Below are positions 12,676 to 15,576 of a DNA stretch of 15,576 nucleotides, in pieces. The notes below the pieces were generated by a model that did no database searches, was not told the origin of the DNA, and saw only the letters and a program-made list of their open reading frames with translations. The position numbers and the translations under genes are program-made. Position 1 is the stretch's first letter. Each line of letters starts with the position of its first letter. The DNA lies in the NCBI GenBank assembly GCA_017881765.1, contig JADGQN010000063.1:1-15576 (forward strand), in the 5' to 3' direction. The DNA comes from Syntrophobacterales bacterium. GTDB taxonomy: Bacteria; Desulfobacterota; Syntrophorhabdia; Syntrophorhabdales; WCHB1-27.

Positions 12676-15011
12676 GCGCGGAGACCTTGATCGGGAAAAG
12701 CATTCCAAGGATCGGTTCTGTGGAAAAGGCGCTGGGCCGTGCCCGATATACCGGAGATATCATCCTGCCGGGCATGCTCTACGGAAAGGTGCTGAGGAGT
12801 CCGCATGCACATGCACGGATCGTTAACATCGACACGACCAAAGCGGAGAGGATTCCCGGGGTCAAGGCAGTGGTGACCGGCATCAAGGATACGCCGCGCG
12901 GGGCTCTCTTCGGCATCATCCCGCATACCAGAGACCATCTGCTTCTGCCCTATGACAAGGTGCGCTATGTTGGCGAGGAAGTCGCCGCGGTTGCTGCCAT
13001 TGACGAGGATATCGCAGAAGAGGCAGTCAGTGCGATCAAGGTCGAATATGAGCCGCTCCCCTTTGTGCTTACCTGGCAGGATGCGATGAAAGAGGGCGCG
13101 CCGCTGGTACATGAACATCGCGCCAAAAACATGGCCGCCCACTACCTCGTGCATGAAGGCAATGTCGAGGAGGCGCTTGCCCGGAGCCACTACGTGTGGG
13201 AGCATGAGTTCACCTGCGAGGTGGCGAGCCACGCGCTTCCCGAGCCTTTCACGGCCCTGTGCAGCTTTGAGCCGTCAGGCAAATATAACTTCTGGATGCA
13301 GACCCAGTGCCCCTTCCAGGTGCGCCAGGGTCTCCACAATACGATGAAGGTGCCCCTCAGTGACATCCGCCTTCACAGCGTGCCCATGGGCGGCGCCCAC
13401 GGCGGCAGATCGGACACGCCGCCCGGAGCCTTCATCGCCGGCCTTCTCTCCCGGAAGGCGGGAAAACCGGTGCAGATCAAGTTCTCACGTGAAGAAGTGG
13501 AAGATGCCATGAGAGACAAGGCTGCCAAGGTGTGGAGGGTGAAGATAGGGTTCGCGAAGGACGGTGCCATCACGGGCAGGGACATTTTCATGATGCTCGA
13601 ATGCGGCGCCTATGCATCGAGTGCCATCGTGGAGCTCTGGGTGCCTCTTTTGATCGACGAGGTGCTCTGGCGCTCCCCCGCCTACCGGTACGACGCGCAC
13701 CTCGTCTACACCAACAAGACCATCAGTTCCATGATGCGGACGCGCGCACACGTGGGTCCCATGTCCCTCGACGTTGCCTTTGATCAGGTGAGTAAAGAGC
13801 TGGGGATTGATCCCATAGAGCTGCGGCTCAAGAATGCCGTGCTCCCCAATGAGGTGGTCCCTTCCAAGTCGATAGTCACCAGCACCGCGCTCAGTGAGAG
13901 CATCGTGATGGCAGCGAAGAAGGCGAAGTACAGCCAGAAGCGGGGCAAGCTGGCCTATGGCCGCGGCATCGGTATAGGCTCCGGGAACATGCAGGCGATG
14001 TTCTACATGGGGTTCAGAAGCGGTTCAACGGCGTTCATCAAGTTCAATGACGACGGAAGCTGCACGCTCTTTACGGGCAACTGTGACCTGGGCCAGGGGA
14101 ACGTGACCTTGCACACGCAGGTCGCTGCCGAGGAGCTGGGTATCCCCATGTCGACCATCAAGGTCTGTTACGGTGACACGGAGCTCTGTTACCAGGACCC
14201 TGGTAATTACTCCATGTCCGCAACGGTTGTCTCGGCGAATGCCGTGAAGAAGGCGGCGCAAGATGCAAGGCGCAGGATTCTTGAAACGGCCGGTGATCTG
14301 CTCGATGTCTCCCGGGAAGAGGTGGAGCAGAAAGAAGATGGCCGTTACTATGTCAAGAGGCGTATCGGGAAAGGCACCTCTGTTTCTCTCGGGGATGTCT
14401 GCAGGTCTGCCTTCAAGCGGGGAAAGCCTGTCTACGGGTTCGGCGACTACAGGGCCCGCATCGATTATTCCGATTTCAGCGTCGACGTCAAGCAACCGTA
14501 TAACGAGAAGACGTATGGTCAGAAGGTTACCGCTTACTCCTTCGGCACCACGGCCGTGGAAGTCAAGGTCGATACGGAAACGGGTCAGGTCACCGTGACG
14601 GACATCTGGGCCGTGAACGATTGCGGCACGGTGCTCAATCCTCTCCTTGTCCGGGGTCAGATGCATGCTCAGCTTAGCTTCATGTTGGGCCAGGGCCTGT
14701 ACGAGACCAACGTGTGGGATGAAAAAACCGGCCGCAAACTGACGAGCACGTACCGCACGTACAAAGTGCCGACGGCCAATGAGACCCCGAGGATCGAGAC
14801 GTATACCCTGGGCATCCCGGACCCGGATGGGCCCTACGGGGCGAAAGAAGGCTCGCTCGGCTTCGGGTGCGGCCTTCACGGTGCCATCGCCAATGCGATC
14901 TATGATGCGGTGGGCATCCGGGTCTATGACGTACCGTTCAAGCCCGAGACAATATTGAAGCTCCTGAAGGAAAAGGAAGCCAAAGAGAAGAGGAAAAAGA
15001 ATTCCGGTTAG
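12672..15011 (+). CDS. Molybdenum hydroxylase large subunit (CoxL/XdhA-like), divergent active site
   Basis: A 779-residue catalytic subunit of the xanthine dehydrogenase/aldehyde oxidase family, binding a molybdopterin cofactor. It starts at ATG 12672, with GGAGG at 12661-12665. The N-terminal a/b-hammerhead domain spans about residues 15-130 (ALGRARYTGDI, YVGEEVAAVAA); the Mo-binding domains follow. The loop usually written GGGFGxK reads GGAHGGR (240-246). The FRGFG-type loop reads MRTRAHVG (355-362), keeping Arg356. CDLGQGNVTLHTQVAAEELG (471-490) and GQMHAQLSFMLGQGLYE are well kept. In the C-terminal GAKGxGE motif, which carries the catalytic Glu, the sequence is GAKEGSLG (723-730), with Leu729 at the Glu position in an ungapped comparison. 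The fold assignment is firm, but ordinary hydroxylation chemistry is uncertain. Substrate unknown. Confidence 0.92.
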   Translation: MSAETLIGKSIPRIGSVEKALGRARYTGDIILPGMLYGKVLRSPHAHARIVNIDTTKAERIPGVKAVVTGIKDTPRGALFGIIPHTRDHLLLPYDKVRYVGEEVAAVAAIDEDIAEEAVSAIKVEYEPLPFVLTWQDAMKEGAPLVHEHRAKNMAAHYLVHEGNVEEALARSHYVWEHEFTCEVASHALPEPFTALCSFEPSGKYNFWMQTQCPFQVRQGLHNTMKVPLSDIRLHSVPMGGAHGGRSDTPPGAFIAGLLSRKAGKPVQIKFSREEVEDAMRDKAAKVWRVKIGFAKDGAITGRDIFMMLECGAYASSAIVELWVPLLIDEVLWRSPAYRYDAHLVYTNKTISSMMRTRAHVGPMSLDVAFDQVSKELGIDPIELRLKNAVLPNEVVPSKSIVTSTALSESIVMAAKKAKYSQKRGKLAYGRGIGIGSGNMQAMFYMGFRSGSTAFIKFNDDGSCTLFTGNCDLGQGNVTLHTQVAAEELGIPMSTIKVCYGDTELCYQDPGNYSMSATVVSANAVKKAAQDARRRILETAGDLLDVSREEVEQKEDGRYYVKRRIGKGTSVSLGDVCRSAFKRGKPVYGFGDYRARIDYSDFSVDVKQPYNEKTYGQKVTAYSFGTTAVEVKVDTETGQVTVTDIWAVNDCGTVLNPLLVRGQMHAQLSFMLGQGLYETNVWDEKTGRKLTSTYRTYKVPTANETPRIETYTLGIPDPDGPYGAKEGSLGFGCGLHGAIANAIYDAVGIRVYDVPFKPETILKLLKEKEAKEKRKKNSG

Positions 15012-15058
15012 AAAGCCAATTGAACCAATGTAACAGAACTTACGAGGAGGTTAGAACT

Positions 15059-15576
15059 ATGCCTTTGGAAGGTTTTACGCCCTACGCGAAGAAGGATGCG
15101 AAGCAATATAACAGGTTGCGGTGGTGGCTCGGTATGACTTGGGGAGACCTGTTTGACAAAGCCACGGACATCTACCCCGATAAGATAGGTCTCGTCGATG
15201 GTGCGGGCCGCTGGACCTATGGAGAGCTGCGGGAGAAGGTCGATCGTCTGGCAATCAGCCTGATGAATCTCGGCATCAAACCGGGCGATTGGGTCCTTCT
15301 CCAGTTCCCCAACTGGTATGAATATGTCGTGACGTTTTTTGCCATGCAGAAGATCGGCGCTGCGACACTGCTCCTTATTCCCCGGCACAATCAGTCGGAG
15401 ATCAACCACCTTGCGAACCTCACGAAACCCGTTGCCTGGGTTGTGCCGAAGCAGTACGGCAAGATTGATTACATGCCGATAATCGAGGATGTATTGAAAG
15501 AGAATCCTCAGCTCAAACATATCATCCAGGTGAGGGCCGAGAAGAACGGTACCTACCCGACTCTCGACGAGCTGAT
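15059..15576 (+). CDS. AMP-forming acyl/aryl-CoA ligase, N-terminal part, 3' end outside window
   Basis: The first 172 codons of an ANL-superfamily enzyme (acyl-CoA synthetase, resembling the EntE/aryl-adenylating branch), cut by the window end. The start is ATG 15059, with GAGGAGG (15044-15050) eight bases upstream. Visible family features are TWGDLFDKATDIYPDKIGLV, WTYGELREKVDRLAISLMNL, GIKPGDWVLLQFPNWYEYVV, then FFAMQKIGAATLLLIPRHNQ, which is the usual N-terminal subdomain order. The P-loop-like ATP motif and the C-terminal Lys lie beyond the window. It would activate a carboxylic acid as adenylate and then CoA thioester. It lies 47 bases after the Mo-subunit stop and is probably in the same operon, suggesting that the Mo hydroxylase acts on, or produces, a carboxylic acid or its thioester. 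Confidence 0.88.
   Translation, partial: MPLEGFTPYAKKDAKQYNRLRWWLGMTWGDLFDKATDIYPDKIGLVDGAGRWTYGELREKVDRLAISLMNLGIKPGDWVLLQFPNWYEYVVTFFAMQKIGAATLLLIPRHNQSEINHLANLTKPVAWVVPKQYGKIDYMPIIEDVLKENPQLKHIIQVRAEKNGTYPTLDEL

Noticed and set aside
14025..14879. 284-codon reverse-strand frame opposite the Mo-subunit gene
   Set aside because: Shadow frame of a GC-rich coding region; the forward frame has clear family motifs and the reverse one has none.

Overview
The window joins two unrelated gene blocks from one bacterium. The first (1-7715) is the end of a surface-polysaccharide or exported-glycoconjugate locus. The second (7874-15576) is the start of a redox/catabolic cluster. Base composition is moderately GC-rich and Shine-Dalgarno sites are good. 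The second block is rich in iron-sulfur, flavin and molybdenum proteins, ending in an acyl/aryl-CoA ligase. Together these suggest an anaerobic, possibly syntrophic or sulfate-reducing, Desulfobacterota-like (deltaproteobacterial) organism. That placement is inference; no phylogenetic marker gene is present.

Block 1, forward: the C-terminus of a NodU/CmcH-type carbamoyltransferase (2-382), an SxtJ-family membrane protein (392-793) and a DUF5989 single-helix protein (816-974). After a 185-base gap without a convincing gene come a GT2 glycosyltransferase (1160-2119), a methyltransferase wrecked by an internal deletion (2116-2383), an MBOAT O-acyltransferase (2402-3862) and its SGNH-like partner (3870-4958). 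On the reverse strand lies a second, paralogous MBOAT (7715-6249) plus SGNH-like partner (6247-5144). The two acyltransferase modules therefore face each other tail to tail. The set fits glycan assembly and decoration by glycosyl transfer, carbamoylation and O-acetylation.

Block 2, forward, begins after a divergent intergenic region with a good sigma70-type promoter. It encodes an 858-residue fusion of an old-yellow-enzyme-like barrel with a GltD-like iron-sulfur/FAD/NAD(P) module (7874-10450) and a RidA-like protein lacking the usual arginine (10692-11090). Next comes a three-subunit molybdenum hydroxylase: FAD subunit (11283-12149), 2Fe-2S subunit (12151-12675) and Mo subunit (12672-15011). 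The start of an AMP-forming acyl/aryl-CoA ligase (15059 to the window end) follows. A catabolic route for an aromatic, heterocyclic or carboxylic acid substrate is plausible, but the substrate cannot be read from sequence. The Mo subunit has Leu where the catalytic Glu normally sits.

The most unusual non-coding feature is a family of short palindromic elements present twice (4982-5144 and 11125-11264). They share a GC-rich core of about 30 bases and have terminal inverted repeats that differ between copies at two positions, with matching changes in both arms. A separate long purine/pyrimidine hairpin (10461-10610) lies between the fusion gene and the RidA-like gene.
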